A stretch of DNA of 64,000 bases from Ciona intestinalis (Eukaryota; Chordata; Ascidiacea; Phlebobranchia; Cionidae): positions 1,463,479-1,527,478 of the forward strand of contig NC_020169.2 in the NCBI RefSeq assembly GCF_000224145.3, read 5' to 3'. The notes under the pieces were generated by a model. The model was not told the origin of the DNA. It ran no database searches and saw only the letters and a program-made list of their open reading frames with translations. Both the position numbers and the translations under genes were made by a program. Shown here one piece after another: positions 13,961 through 26,299 of the stretch (position 1 is its first letter; every line of letters begins with the position of its first letter).

Positions 13961-16900
13961 TCAAACTTCTATATCATGACAAACATTCCGAATAGCATCA
14001 ATCAGCGACTGCATGTCGTCTGGATACAAATGGCCAATCGTACCAATGCGAAAACACTTTGCCGTTGATACTTGTCCAGGGTATATCACATGACCTGTAA
14101 CAATATGTAGTGGGGTTGGGTGAGATGAGACATGCTTTAATTCTTATTTTGTGTCCCATTTGGTACCAAACAAAAATATTTTCCGAATTATAACTGTCAC
14201 CCACGACTTTAAAACTTTATTAGTTGTTTAAAACATGATCCGAAAATACGGGATTTAGGTGCAAACTGCTTCTTAACTGGTGGGGTCTTAAATATGAGGA
14301 TTTATTGCAAATCCCACCTGTACGGCTAAGCTTTTCATAGAAATTTTCAAACACAAACTTTGAGGTGGCTGGATAGTAAAACGATGTTATAATATAACTT
14401 TGCGGATGTAAGTCGTGGTCTAAGAGAGTTTTAAAGCCCATGCTTTCCATACCACATCTGATAATGGATGCATTCTCCGAGTACCTGTAGAACGCATTTG
14501 AGATGGCGAACCGAATTTCTAGTGGTTTTAAAAATAGTTTTAGTATAGTAGTACACCTGTGAGGATGTTAAATGAACATATGTGGACCAACCATTATATA
14601 ATACGAAAGCCCGACTTGAACTTTCGGACAAGACTTTAAAAAGACGTTTTATATAGTTGCAAGGTTGCGAGGTTATGGGCCATATAGTCACTAATTTCTT
14701 TTTCAACCTCCAACAAAATATACTGGCCGTGGTCCGCTAGTTAAAGAGTTTGAATATCATCAGTTCGCAATAATGATGTGCAAATTATACTATAGAATCA
14801 CAAGCAGAAACATAATACCGTTTCGATCGACCAAGAACGCCACCTTCTTCATGAAACTCAGTCAGTGCCTCCTTGAACGCAAGCATCGCATGAGTTGGTG
14901 GAGTGAACCGGAATTGGCCGGTATTATCCAGTACATCGACTTGTGCAGCAAGATCGAGAACAAGGGATCGACAGTTTCCATTTAGTCTAAATTTGAATGG
15001 TTTACAGGTTGCTTTTAAAAACTGGATTCAAAATTAAGGAGTATAAAGATAGAAGGACATACATTTATACATTTTTTTTTTAATTTCTTCACAATCATAT
15101 GTGATGATAGGGTTTTACCAATACACTATATAGACTCAATTACGTATATCCACATTATGAAAGTGATAGTTTTTTAGAGCAATCTCTATCTATACTACTT
15201 ACTTGTTTAGTTTTGATTTCTTTGCGATTACGTAGGAAAACCCAGGTACTCCTTGAAGACATTTATTTGCGCTGCTTACCATAAAGTCTATGTTTGTCAT
15301 TAACAAAGGAATAGCCCCGAAACTGCTCATAGCATCAACGAAAAAGGTTGAATCTAAATTTAAAAACAAAATTATATTCGGTATGCTAATTTTAAACATT
15401 TATAATATGAAGCATTGACACTGCTTGGCTTTAAAATCAAGCCTTTAAAATCAAAAAGCCCTTTCATTCTATTTTCTCGTCCCATTTTGGTATAGTAAAC
15501 AGAGAACATTCAAAGAGTTATAAAACCATATCCATACGACTCACATATATATACCATTGTTAATTGTGTAAAACAGGATCAGGATATTTGAATATTATGT
15601 GCTAGAGGTGTCCCGTATTACCCCACCCTTATATACATAAACATAAATCATAATGCATTTGGCATGTAGAGAAAAATGGAAGCACAAAACAAGTACTACA
15701 GGCTATTTTATAAATTAAAACAAATACTGTGAATTTGCAAAAAACAGGAAAATACAAATCACAAATATATAGTTTAAGACTATAACGCTTGTTTGTTTAT
15801 TGTTCCCCAATATAATATATGATTATGATACATAGGCTACCTGGTAATCTTCTTTTCACAACTTCGCCGACTTCTCCTATCGGATTAATCACCCCAGTTG
15901 ACGTTTCACAGTGAACCATTGCAACTCCTATAACGTTTTCACGAAGAGATAAAACACTATCCACCACAGACGGATCCACCATTTCCGTTTCCGGGAATGT
16001 AATTATCTCAGTCTCAACTCCCCATTTTGAGCAAATGCTCGCGATGCGCTTGCCATAAGAACCGTTCTCAAGAATAAGCACCTGGATGACAAATCTATTA
16101 TAATATCTCATATTTTATTTTTTGTTTTTAACAAAAAAAAATTAACAAAAAACAACGCTCTTATTTTAGAAAAGTATAAGGGTATAAGGTTTATATATAT
16201 GATTATGTAAGTATATTCTTTGTTTACTATCAAAATCGGACGATAAAGCAAACATGGACCATCTCACCCCACTCCGTTACAATATAGACAACATCAAACA
16301 TTCTACCTTTCCCGGGATATTTGAAAATGCTGTAGCTACCGTTGCCTCGACGGCATATGTTCCGCTACCTTGAACGGGTACTGTCGTGAATTCATCTGCA
16401 TTTGCACCAGCAACCTCCAATAACGACTGCCGAATAGATCTATAAACAAATATGATGTTTACCAGAATACCATTTGACTTAAATAATGATTGCAATTGCA
16501 TTGCTGGTACACTTATGGTATTCAATAAGTGTTTCCCTAACCCATTTTGTGGGGTAATATATTGGATACCAATAGTATACCTATAAGTCCAAAAGGAAAC
16601 TTATCACTGGTCCCTACCAAATGTGACGATATAAACGTACACCGTTTTACCCCAACATATTATAACTTTAATGGTGGAATTTGTTTCTGCCAAAACAAAA
16701 TTATATAAAAAAAAAACTAAGGTATTATTTTATACACTATATAATTATGCACGATGGTATATACCTTACAATATTAACAAATTCGCTGTGCCTGGTTCCT
16801 ACATCACGCAGCATAGCTTTCTTTACGCGCATGCTGACGTTGAGTGGGCCAGGAGTGAACAGCTTATCCTGGGTTACTGTAGCATTGTCTGCAATAAAGA

Positions 16901-17219
16901 CACATTGAATTATATGTATTAAACTGGTTTGCTAAACGATAAGCTAACCTGTAATGCAGTGACCACGGAAACAGTATTGTAGCCATTATTATGCCGTAAT
17001 TTATATTGAAGCATTCATAACTATATAACTGTAGGCACAACGTTCATTAGGAATGGAAGAGGCCTTACACGTAGCCTGTTATGCATGGCTGCGAATATAG
17101 TTTCCATTACCGTTACATATACCTGAAAATAATCTGTTCCCATTGATAAATGAAGTGACTGTTTTTGTTGAACAGAAATTTCTTCTTAAACTGCGATAAG
17201 CTGCTTGTAATACAGCCAT
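13961..17219 (-). CDS. phnW: 2-aminoethylphosphonate-pyruvate transaminase, mitochondrial
   Basis: This PLP-dependent class-V aminotransferase is expected to move the amino group of 2-aminoethylphosphonate to pyruvate, giving phosphonoacetaldehyde and alanine. Eight exons join in frame: 17219-17123, 16888-16765, 16439-16307, 16081-15841, 15353-15203, 14986-14819, 14484-14318 and 14094-13961, giving 404 residues. Family motifs in order are [61 protein letters not shown] with Asp205, [12 protein letters not shown] with the Schiff-base Lys229, [13 protein letters not shown] and VIYPGQ near the end. The [12 protein letters not shown] and TPPTH motifs match PhnW better than alanine-glyoxylate aminotransferase. 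The leader [17 protein letters not shown] is basic and amphipathic, as in mitochondrial presequences. It is head-to-head with the SPAG8-like gene. MITE fragments sit in introns 4 and 7. No phosphonatase gene is seen nearby. Confidence 0.9.
14105..14190. mobile_element. MITE fragment, GTGGGG family
   Basis: This fragment in intron 7 of the aminotransferase gene starts with GTGGGGTTGGGTGAGATGAG and continues into the conserved interior (GTCCCATTTGGTACCAAACAA). It is a decayed one-ended copy of the family seen complete at 38609-38805. Confidence 0.5.
15462..15640. mobile_element. MITE, one end decayed, GTGGGG family
   Basis: The copy lies in intron 4 of the aminotransferase gene. The right end reads GGTGTCCCGTATTACCCCAC, and the interior holds the family signatures TTCTCGTCCCATTTTGG and AAACAGGATCAGGATATTTG. 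The left terminal repeat is missing or decayed. Confidence 0.65.
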
Positions 17220-18330
17220 CACTCTAAAAATGTGCGTTTATAAAAAAAAACACGTTATTATTTAAAGCAAATAGCCACTGTACTGATTGGAATTACTGCT
17301 ATGTGCGTACGTCTCGACACCGCAGAACACTCCTATTTCTAGCACGGTGTAAACTGTTTTAGAAGTCAATGCTTACTTAAGCGACCAACCTAGCTAATCA
17401 TTGACATACGTGCTGCGGTGTGTTCCGGTATTAGTGTGGTTTGACGTGAGCTTCATCGGTTTACGTCACATAATGTGCAAAGAGCAATAAGTCGCGAAGC
17501 GACCGGTGCACTTGCATCATGAAATGTAAACATCGCGTTTACCGCTAATGAAATCATATTGATTAATTGTATGTCTATGCATGTGTAGGGGGTGCGGTAA
17601 TGTAGGGTTTAACAGTCGCGCCCATCTCAACGCACCGTGGCCGGGGTTGCAGTGGATCCGTTCACGCTTGCACCCATCTCAACTAAACGGCTCCATAACG
17701 CTAGGTCGACAATTAGCGGACAAACGAGTGGCATAAGGCTAGAGAGAAACGTGAGGACAGCAAGAGTGTAAGAGAGCTCCTACTGCCCAACCCAACACAG
17801 AAAATAGGAGGGCTTTTATAGCATGAAACACATGTGCGAAAGCAGTAACAGGAAAGAACGTTTCACACTGAAAAGTGGCGTCTGTTCGCCGAACTGGGCA
17901 GATAGTTTCCTGCCTTGATGGAAAAACGAAAGATGTGTCGCTCAATCATAAACACAGTTACGCCAGATGGAATAGTTACGCAACACGACTGTTTAATATT
18001 CGATATTTATGCATTAAGTTAATTTGGAAAACTATAATATATATCTGCGCTCGAAACACGCTCAATCGCCACACATGGATTGGCCACATATTAAAGATAT
18101 TATTGTTAAATTATTTCTGTTCATTAATTCATACAGGAACAACAGTTTTTCGTCAAATTTATTATTTAGTCGACACAATGATATTAACGACAGGTCACCC
18201 CCTAATATTTGCCAACTAAAACGGGCAGTGGCGCCACCTATTTAGATATTTAATCATCGGGGTTACCATGACGATAGAAAAGCGAAATCGAAGTTTGTTG
18301 CCACTGTAAAGTCCACTAAAATAAAATAAA
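17220..18330. promoter_or_regulatory. Divergent promoter region between phnW and SPAG8-like gene
   Basis: This 1.1-kb gap separates the two ATGs. It is CpG-rich compared with the flanking introns, which fits an unmethylated promoter region. I see no transposon copy, no coding exon and no clear TATA box placed for either gene. A shared bidirectional promoter is inferred from gene orientation only. Confidence 0.4.
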
Positions 18331-21234
18331 ATGAGTTTGTTTGAAGGTAGGAATGAAATTCGATTCAACAATTCGGGTGGAAAATGTTTGTTGGAAAACT
18401 GGGTGGAAGAGGTAAGAATTTCGTTTTAATTAGGGACTGTAAATGACTAAATGTATATGTAATATACTTAAGATATGTTATTTCTACTAATGTCTTTGTT
18501 AATTACTGTGCCAAAAACGTGGATAACATGCATAGTTAGGCTAGGTCATTTTTTTAAGAACAAAGAATCATACTGTTAATCCAAACCATAACCAGTTCAA
18601 TGCTTGATTTGACTACTTGTTTGGGTGTGCCGCTGGTGACCAGTAAAAATTTTGGTTTCAAAATGTTCGTTATGTCTCTCTGATATAATTTAAAAAGTTC
18701 TTGGGCGAATAATAGGCGATCTTATCGAAAACTAACTTTGAAAGTGCGCGAAATCGTGCTGTGTCACCGTATTTTTTTACACATTATGATTTAAACAAAG
18801 GTTTGATTATTACGTTTTAAGTAATCTGTAAAGTATAAATCAAAGTCGCGCAAGTTCCAGTGACTCAGCATGTTTTCGTGCGTTTTTAAAGTAATTATTC
18901 AATACGAATTCCCAAGTTTTTTAAAAAGTTATACAGCAAGTATCAGGGAGACGTAAGGAACATGTTGAGACCAAAATTTTCACTGGTCACCAGCGGCAGC
19001 ATTACCCTCCAGCTCCATGTAATAGTCAGTTCACTTAACCATAGACACAAGACCTGGAGTGCCGGATCTTTGTAATTGTAAACATTGGGATCGAATTTGT
19101 TTTAAAAGAATCTAATTTATTCCTGCATCCCCTACATTCTAAAATGCTTTGTGGCTTATTGCTTAAACTAAGTTGTCGGCAATAAACTGTCTAAATTAAA
19201 GTTTTCATGCTTAGATTTAAAATGCTATTAAAAATTACTCCTGTCTTGACAAAGATACACTTATGGTAACTTACGGTGAAAACTAAGTGTATGAAATAGA
19301 GGCCACCTATGTTATAATGACCATTATTGCCCTGCCACACAAAGATAAATAAATGCCATTCATTCAGAGAGCAACTGCTTCTCTTGAGCCAACAGATGTG
19401 AACTCTGAATGCACGAGCAGTGCACAACTTCATAGGCACGGCCACAAAGGTTTACTCACACTTAGTCTTGATGCAAACGCTGAAAAGCTCACCACTGTGA
19501 GAGAATCTTATCAAAAACCAAAGTTTCCTGAAGTTCGAACTCGTGGAAAGAAGGAAGAGATGATAGAAAGAATGCTCTACAATAAAGTTGGGTAAGATGA
19601 ATGTAAAGTTTTATTCTTAAATGGCAGGTTAATATTCGCTGCTATACTGTGTGTGTCTTTTTTCATACACCTGGTGTGTGCTTAGAAGTAATTACGTGTG
19701 AAATTTAATGTGTGAATATTACATGCTAATGGTTTTAAATACAAGCACATTAACATAGTAGTACTTATAGTGCAAAGATAAACTGCGGTCACTGGGTTCA
19801 AAGTCACTGGGTTCAATGTTTTTAACCGGGTGAATTAAATTTAATTGTCTAAATAAAGTTGATTAAAAAACCCACTTCAACCAGAATGTTACATACACGG
19901 TAGCTCGCAAGCAGGCTCTAGGTGTATAAAACAAAACACCCGTTTTAAATGAACTGTCATTGCTCCGCCACATTAGTCTGGTTCTTGTCTCTAACCCAGA
20001 GGTAATGGGTTCAAGGCTTCTCGTTGATCCCCCCAAAAATAATCACCCACAAAATAACATACATGGTAGCTCATAAGCTGATACGAGGTGTATGAAACAA
20101 CACCTCTGTTGTAACAACTGTCGTCTTCAGGCTACACAAGAATAAAGTAAGATATATACAGACACATGGGGTAAAATAAGTTACATTCACTTAAGAAAGA
20201 TGTCCAGGCCTGCCAAAATAATGAGTTAAAAACATGTTTTGTATTTGACTAGAGAGGAAACACACAGAGAATTCAACCCACCCCCACCACCTATGGAGTA
20301 TGTTACAATAAAACAACAAGATTTCGACAAACCTGATTTCAAATCTACAGTACCTCCCCCAACAAAGGTAAATCTATTTTTATTTAAAAAAAGTTTTGTA
20401 AAAAATATAACACAGATTTGCCATCCAGATCCTTATTCAATTAAAAATGCATGTTAATAGTACACAACGACAAAAATAGAGATAAAGTTTACCTAATAGT
20501 GTTCCAATACCGAATCCCAGATTACAATAAATTTATTTTTTTGTTATCTAAATTAACTTGCAGTTTCATTAAACCCATTTTAACCCTATGGTAAAAAAGC
20601 TTAAATGGTTCTCATTCCAACTAATAGTCTAATATTGGGTTAATTCTACAGGACCACAATGTGAACACTGATCAGTGCGTAACTTACTGGTCAACGCACA
20701 CAAACAAAATACATGTAAGTCTATTGCCTTGCTATTTCATTAAAAACTTACTTTGCCTTATTGCTTCATGGTTTATTGGCTTACTGAAAAAAAAAAATTA
20801 ATTAATTGGTGCTGTCTAGCTAATACAATCATTTTTCCAGATATTTTGATTTATATGAGCTTTCAGCTGCGTACAAATTCAAAAATATTGCACAGAAAAA
20901 ACAAAATTGTGTATTATTAGTTCAGAATTTATATAGTTGCTTTTTCAAATTGATCTATTTTGCAATGAAGTACTCGCCTAATATTTATGATTTCCAAAAT
21001 TCCACTAATGATTTGCTGGTTTAAGTTCAAATATCCATTAAACGTGCGTGATATTGACTATCCATGGGAATTGCCAAATATACCTATTTTAAATATTTCT
21101 TAATTTTGTAGGGTGTTTCACAAGTAAAGACAAGAGATACACCTTTCAAAAAGAACACGGCATTTAGCAAGCCTATATCAGAATATCTTGACCAGACGAA
21201 ACCACATGATGAAGAACAATACCCTAACATGTGA
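18331..21234 (+). CDS. SPAG8: SPAG8-like axonemal microtubule protein
   Basis: Five exons join in frame: 18331-18411, 19368-19591, 20253-20367, 20652-20714 and 21112-21234, giving 201 residues. The sequence starts MSLFEGRNEIRF and contains LLENWVEERATASLEP, a GLLTLSLDANAEK block, PPPPPMEYVTIKQQDF, PPPTKDHNVN and VSQVKTRDTPFKKNTAFSKP before a short acidic tail. From memory, this order (NWVEERA, GLLTL, PPPPMEY, PPTKDH, RKNCAFSTP-like) matches sperm-associated antigen 8, a protein of cilia and sperm doublet microtubules. The protein is much shorter than human SPAG8 because the variable N-terminal region is absent. A SINE cluster lies in intron 2. The gene is tail-to-tail with ELP4, with only 76 bases between the two stops. 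Confidence 0.72.
19884..20160 (+). repeat. SINE copies in tandem (tail followed by a fuller copy)
   Basis: The block in intron 2 of the SPAG8-like gene contains two successive matches to the SINE tail (TACATACACGGTAGCTCGC at about 19890 and ACATACATGGTAGCTCAT at about 20059). Between them is a tRNA-like head with the box-B-like AATGGGTTCAAGGCT. The second copy ends near AGAATAAAGTAAGATATA. It is decayed compared with the copy at 62525-62830. Confidence 0.6.
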
Positions 21235-21310
21235 AGCACTTAACACTGCGGTTTTTATTTTTTTCGTAATGTCACTGTATTTTTGCGTCAATACAAATGT
21301 CTGTAGCAGA

Positions 21311-23368
21311 TTAAAAGTCCAATTTTCTGTGCAAAGTGTTTGAATCGCAGGGTGACTTTTGCGTTTTACCATCACTTTCAGCTGCACCATCTGACATGTC
21401 AGGAGGCAGGTGTAAACATTTAATCTGAAACTTTGTTTTCTTGAGTTCAAAACCAAGGTCAAGAGATTGAGGAATGAAAGGAACAAGCGAGTTTAAACAT
21501 GGAAGCTTCTTCAAACGAATCAAACCTAAAACATGAATGAGTTAAATGTGTCATTTTGAAAAAGTGATATTTTTTATGATATATAGGTAAAGCAATACAT
21601 ACATTCGTTTGAGCTACTATTTATTTAAAATTGAAAATTTGAAGTAAAAACTATTTTAAACTCTTATAAGACCTTCACCCATAATATTATATTTTAAATC
21701 GTTAAGGTATTGAATTTAAATAATGAGTAAATAAAGGGCTTAAATATAAATAATGAGTAAATAAACATTCAATTAAAAGCTTTATTTTAATTTGGGTATT
21801 TATATAAATAACTGTTATAACAGTTCATTCAATAATCAATTACCATGAAACTGACTGAACACAGGGTTCGTCTTTTCTTTAGAAAACGACTCCAGTTCAA
21901 TTGAACAGTCAACCATATGCCTTATGACATTTACTTGGTGTGGTGTGTACAAGTGTGTTGGGACAGTAACCACGCATGTCATAAGTGAGTTACGAGCTAA
22001 TGCTCTAAGTGCATGCAGGAACCTTGCAATACTAGATACATTATCCTCAGTGTTTTCACACCACAGTGGTGAACCGAGACCGGGAATCGCTGCTCTGATA
22101 ATGTTTAGTTTTGTCTTTGCAACAATAGACTTTGGTGCAGTGTGTTGGATGTCGGATGCAATTGTATTCAGTTTGTTTAATGTTGACCTGAAAATAATAA
22201 TGGGAAATATTACATTACAGTTTTATTTATTTTTTCTAAATTGTGTAATTCTGAAATAGAAAGAAAGTACAAATTTATATGTGAAAGTAGTCAAAGTACC
22301 AACTTTGACAAAACTTTACCATTTCAGAAAAATAACAAGAAAAACCTATGCAGAGTGCACTAACAGTCAACATTAATAAATTTAACCTTATTAAATATGA
22401 GTTAAAATCTATATGAAATATTGAAAAATCCTTTGTAGGAAAATAAAACTTTTTAGTCTGGGTTTCAGCCTACACACCTAAGCATGGTAGATACTGGAAC
22501 CACAGTATCTTCTCTAATAAGTTTGTTTAAATTCAAAGTTGTGATCCCACAATGTTCGTAATCTATTTTATCCATAGTTCTGCTGATGTCATAGTAATGA
22601 CCATATTTGGGTGGAGCATCCAGAGAGTTTGTAGCAGTAGAAAGATCACGATATCTGAAAGCAATCTTCATGTCATCTGTTTTAGAACCAGTCAAGATAT
22701 CTTTGGTTACAGGTTTTGGCAACTGTGTCAAAATTTCTTCGTTTTTGTCTTCAAACGAGGCCACAAAAAGTGAGTGATTGCACATGACGCCTTCAGCAAG
22801 GTAATACCTAAAAAATATTGCCTCTCAATTTAACATAGATTTTGCACTAGCATTAGGCCTAGGTAATTTATTTGTAATGGAAAAAAATTACCATGGAGAA
22901 TTTATACCTTTGAATTTCCAAAAATTACGCATTTTTATTTATATGCAAGAAAATGTGTGCATAAATCAGTGATTATCAATACTGCAAAATAAAACATTAT
23001 GAAATAAGCGTAACATTAAAAATTAATAATTCTCATGAGGGCATGACCACACGAAATAATCTTTTTAAGACAAAATCCCTGCAAAAAAGTTACATTAAAA
23101 TATTAACTTTCACACAAAATTCAAACTTTCAATAATCGACCAGGTAAAAAAGTGCTTACTTCAGAATAATTTTGGAAAATCTTCCGAACAGATCTTCTTC
23201 AACCATCATAATGCTTCCAACTGGCAATCCTCCACCAAGAACAACATCCAATGAAGGTATCCCGGTTGAAACAAGGAGCAAACCATTGTGTAGAGATGGA
23301 TGAGTACCTGGGATTACAACACCACTTGCACCTTTACCAGACTTTTTCGTGAACGTTGTTCGCTTCAT
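21311..23368 (-). CDS. ELP4: Elongator complex protein 4 (PAXNEB family)
   Basis: ELP4 is one of the RecA-fold subunits of the ELP4-5-6 ring of Elongator, which modifies wobble uridine in tRNAs. Four exons join in frame: 23368-23160, 22807-22478, 22187-21844 and 21525-21311, giving 365 residues (human about 424). Family blocks seen are the N-terminal GTHPSLHNGLLLVSTGIPSL and GGGLPVGSIMMVEED at the degenerate nucleotide-binding region, KYYLAEGV, MKIAFRYRD, KYGHYYDISRTM, IPGLGSPLW, ARFLHALRALARNSLMTCVV, GLIRLKKLPCLNSLVP, CLHLPPDMSD and the C-terminal HRKLDF. The start ATG at 23368 precedes MKRTTFTKKSGKGASG. It converges on the SPAG8-like gene. Confidence 0.95.
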
Positions 23369-23822
23369 TACTGAAATAAAATTGTACTATCATTTCCTGA
23401 ACACCAGAGTCTGTATATAAACATATTTATATACGGACTCTGCTGAACACGAAAGACTTATTAAAGTATCGCAAAAATGATGTTACTACTAAATAACAAA
23501 ACTCTTATTTTAAAATTGATTATACGAGTACAGTATGAGTATGACACGTTCGTCATTTTTTATTATTTCTCGTTGGTTTTTATTCTACTCGGGGGAATTC
23601 CACCTGTTAGAGCTACATTTCATAGACACATTACAAATTGTTAAAGCAAGAGAGCCTACCCTTTATAAATGGCAACGTGCGCAACGAAAATATTGTTAAA
23701 TGAAAGTGGATCTATATGGCAATATACGTCGCTGTATAGTCCTATTTAAAAGCAGTTTCTTTCTTATTCACATACAACGTAGATGTAGCTTTTTTAGTTC
23801 TGAGCATATTTGGGAAAAGAGG

Positions 23823-23998
23823 GTTCACACCAGCGCCAATGGCTGGCGATTCGAGAGAGTCTTGCGATTTTCTGACGTCACTTCCTTCATCGCTAGCGAT
23901 ACGAGGGACAGAAAATCGATTAGAAACAGTTTCTACTCTGCCGGTGATCGCTAGCGATGAACGGCTTTGGCGCGAAAAGTAACAATTTTCGCGTGAAC
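23823..23998. mobile_element. Palindrome-rich foldback element, possible MITE
   Basis: A 176-base CpG-rich segment begins GTTCACACCAGCGCC and ends TTTTCGCGTGAAC, so the outer ends are short inverted repeats (GTTCAC/GTGAAC). Inside are nested hairpins: CGCCA-ATGGC-TGGCG, GATTTTCTG against CAGAAAATC, two copies of ATCGCTAGCGAT in mirror position, and CGCGAAAA against TTTTCGCG. This layout suggests a foldback MITE of another family. No second copy is seen in the window, so it could also be a regulatory palindrome cluster. Confidence 0.4.
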
Positions 23999-24746
23999 TG
24001 TTTCGCTGTAAATTAAACCTTGGAGATAATTTTCGAGTAAATATGAATGTAAAAAGGAATATAGTTTGTTGCAGAAATATTATTTTATAAATTTACCGTG
24101 AAATTATTGAAAATAGCGTTTGTTAAGTTGTTTTGCAATTATTAAAGACCAACTTCAACAAAAATAAATAAAACAGTTCAATATTACACAGGTAGCACAG
24201 GCGTGTTTAATACACAATTACTTTGTAGAAAAAAGGTTAAATAAAACCAAACTATATATATATAGCAGATATAACATTAACCAATTACTTGACAAATTCG
24301 GCATAATTATTTTTAAAAGCCAATGTTTGCTAAACATAATTATATTACTTCCTGGGTATTTTCCTCTGTTTTTATCGCATATTTACGTTCAAACGATTAA
24401 ATGTAATTTCCAACTTCCCGCCAAACAGAACGGGATACTAGGCGATTTTACATTTGTGTGTAAATGCTTTGTTGGCAGACATATCGGCCGACAATCGCTC
24501 CTGACTTATACAGGTTTGACTTATATTATACAGCGTACTACATACACGATTCACAACTCTTACGTCATTATATTAAATAAACTGCACGACTGTAGGCGAT
24601 AACGGTTGACATATAAATCAACATGTTAACTTATAAGGAAAGTTGCATAGCGTAAACAGGTTGCCCACAAGGTCCTTATATGGCAACCTATTTTACGACC
24701 CGATCTTCTACTACCGTATAAGTCAATTAAAAAAGCTTCTTTCCAT

Positions 24747-24754
24747 TATAAAGG
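24747..24754 (+). promoter_or_regulatory. TATA box, collectin-like gene copy A
   Basis: TATAAAGG lies about 55 bases before the ATG at 24809. Placement is plausible for a core promoter, but no start site is proven. Confidence 0.35.
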
Positions 24755-24808
24755 AGATGATTCAGTTCAGGCAATACATGTTCTAGTGACTAGTCCTTAG
24801 CTTGAACG

Positions 24809-25731
24809 ATGACTTTTAAAGTTGTATTTATGCTGCTCGTAGCTTCATCAATAGTTGTTGCAACAGCTGAATATCTAGTTTGTAAATCTATCAATGAGGT
24901 ATTTTATTCAAGAGATATCAATACACCGCACAACTCAACAGGAATACGAGGACCGCCTGGTCGACCTGGAAAAAGGGGACCTACTGGCACGGTTGGGAAT
25001 CCTGGACCAGTAGGTCCACCAGCAGCAGTCGACTGGGACAGAGTTGAAACAAAAATTCGTCAATTGGTCGAAAACTACAGTGAGTGTCTAATGAATATAA
25101 ATAGTTTTTTGGTTTGTATGAATTATTGTATTAATTTGCAGAAAGTAAATAAGAAATACAATGAACTACGAGGTTTATTAATTATTTTTACAGCGAGATG
25201 CTCAGGATTGATTTACCACGGTCGATGTATAAAGCTGATCTACACAGCTGGCTACGGAACAACAAAACAAGAATCGGAAAATACTTGCCATTTTTACAAC
25301 GGTCAACTGATTGACATCGAAAGTAACGAAATGTACGACCTTGTCTACAACTACGTAAAAAATGCCTGGAATTCCTACGTGGATGTCAACCTTGATTACG
25401 TTCAAGTGTGGCTGGCTTCTACATACGAGGTTGTTACTTTGTTTTAGTAATAAACAATATAATATTTCTAATACTTTAGACTTTGAAGTACCCAGATAAG
25501 TTTCAGTAGGTATTGAATTATTCGATATTTTACTCACAGAACAACATGGTGAGAATACGCAACGGGAGCAGTGGTTATGTGGAGTGGTATTTTGGATATC
25601 CTTCCTCCAATGTTGACCACAACGTGTTAGCTACCACTGTTGCCATTAAACCCATAAGGACACGTACTGGAATGTTTAACATATACCCAAGTCACAATAG
25701 ACCAGTTCCACTATGTGAGTTCCCACTGTAG
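24809..25731 (+). CDS. Collectin-like secreted lectin, copy A (complete)
   Basis: Three exons (24809-25079, 25194-25429, 25540-25731) join in frame to 232 residues. Residues 1-20 form a signal peptide (VVFMLLVASSIVVATA). Cys25 precedes nine uninterrupted Gly-X-Y triplets (residues 45-71, GIRGPPGRPGKRGPTG and onward). A short neck follows (VDWDRVETKIRQLVENY), then a C-type lectin domain from about residue 92 to the end, closing with PLCEFPL. This is the architecture of collectins: secreted pattern-recognition lectins whose collagen stems form trimers. The usual inner CTLD cysteine pair is absent, and no EPN/QPD or WND calcium-site motif is visible, so classical mannose or galactose binding is doubtful. 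It is the only complete member of the tandem array. Confidence 0.88.
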
Positions 25732-26299
25732 TTGGTGAATATACTTACACCTCATGATGAACCTTTACTGTAAATATACGGTGTTAACAATTAACAGTAA
25801 AGGACCTGCTTCAATAAAAAAGTAACCGCTATTGGACAAATTTGCAAAACCTAGAGATAACCTAGGTAAAGTCTTAACTCTGTAAACCATGTCGGGTGTG
25901 AAAAAATTAACCTGGAAACAAATCATTTAGCACGAGAATGCATCAATTCTTTATTTTACACACATCGTATATATGTATGTATGAGGCAAATGAAACCGAA
26001 TTTTAGGTATTGCATCGACAGTATATTTAAAATGTGATCTTCCTCACAACAATTTGGAAAAAATAACCAAACTAATAAAAGCAAGTGCCACTTGTTTTTA
26101 GTAAAAATGAAGAAATAACGTAATTAAACGGTAAACGTAGCATTATCACAGCGTTGGTAATTTAAAATGCATTGAACCATAAAATACTGAAGTGATTGAT
26201 TACTTGATGGTGAAAACACAGTGCAAGAAAACAGCCCTTGCAAATTGAAGAGCTTGGTATAGGTTATTGGTATTGCATCATTTCCTCCGTCAGTTACAC

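Larger units (their letters stand above)
23369..24808. other. Intergenic region: ELP4 promoter side and collectin copy A promoter side
   Basis: No coding exon is recognised. The ELP4 promoter should lie at the left end. A palindrome-rich element occupies 23823-23998. The right end carries a TATA-like TATAAAGG at 24747-24754, about 55 bases upstream of the first collectin ATG. Nothing else could be assigned. Confidence 0.4.

Noticed and set aside
16250-16290. CATCTCACCCCACTCCG as another MITE end
   Set aside because: Only about 17 bases match and no interior is present, so it was too weak to list.
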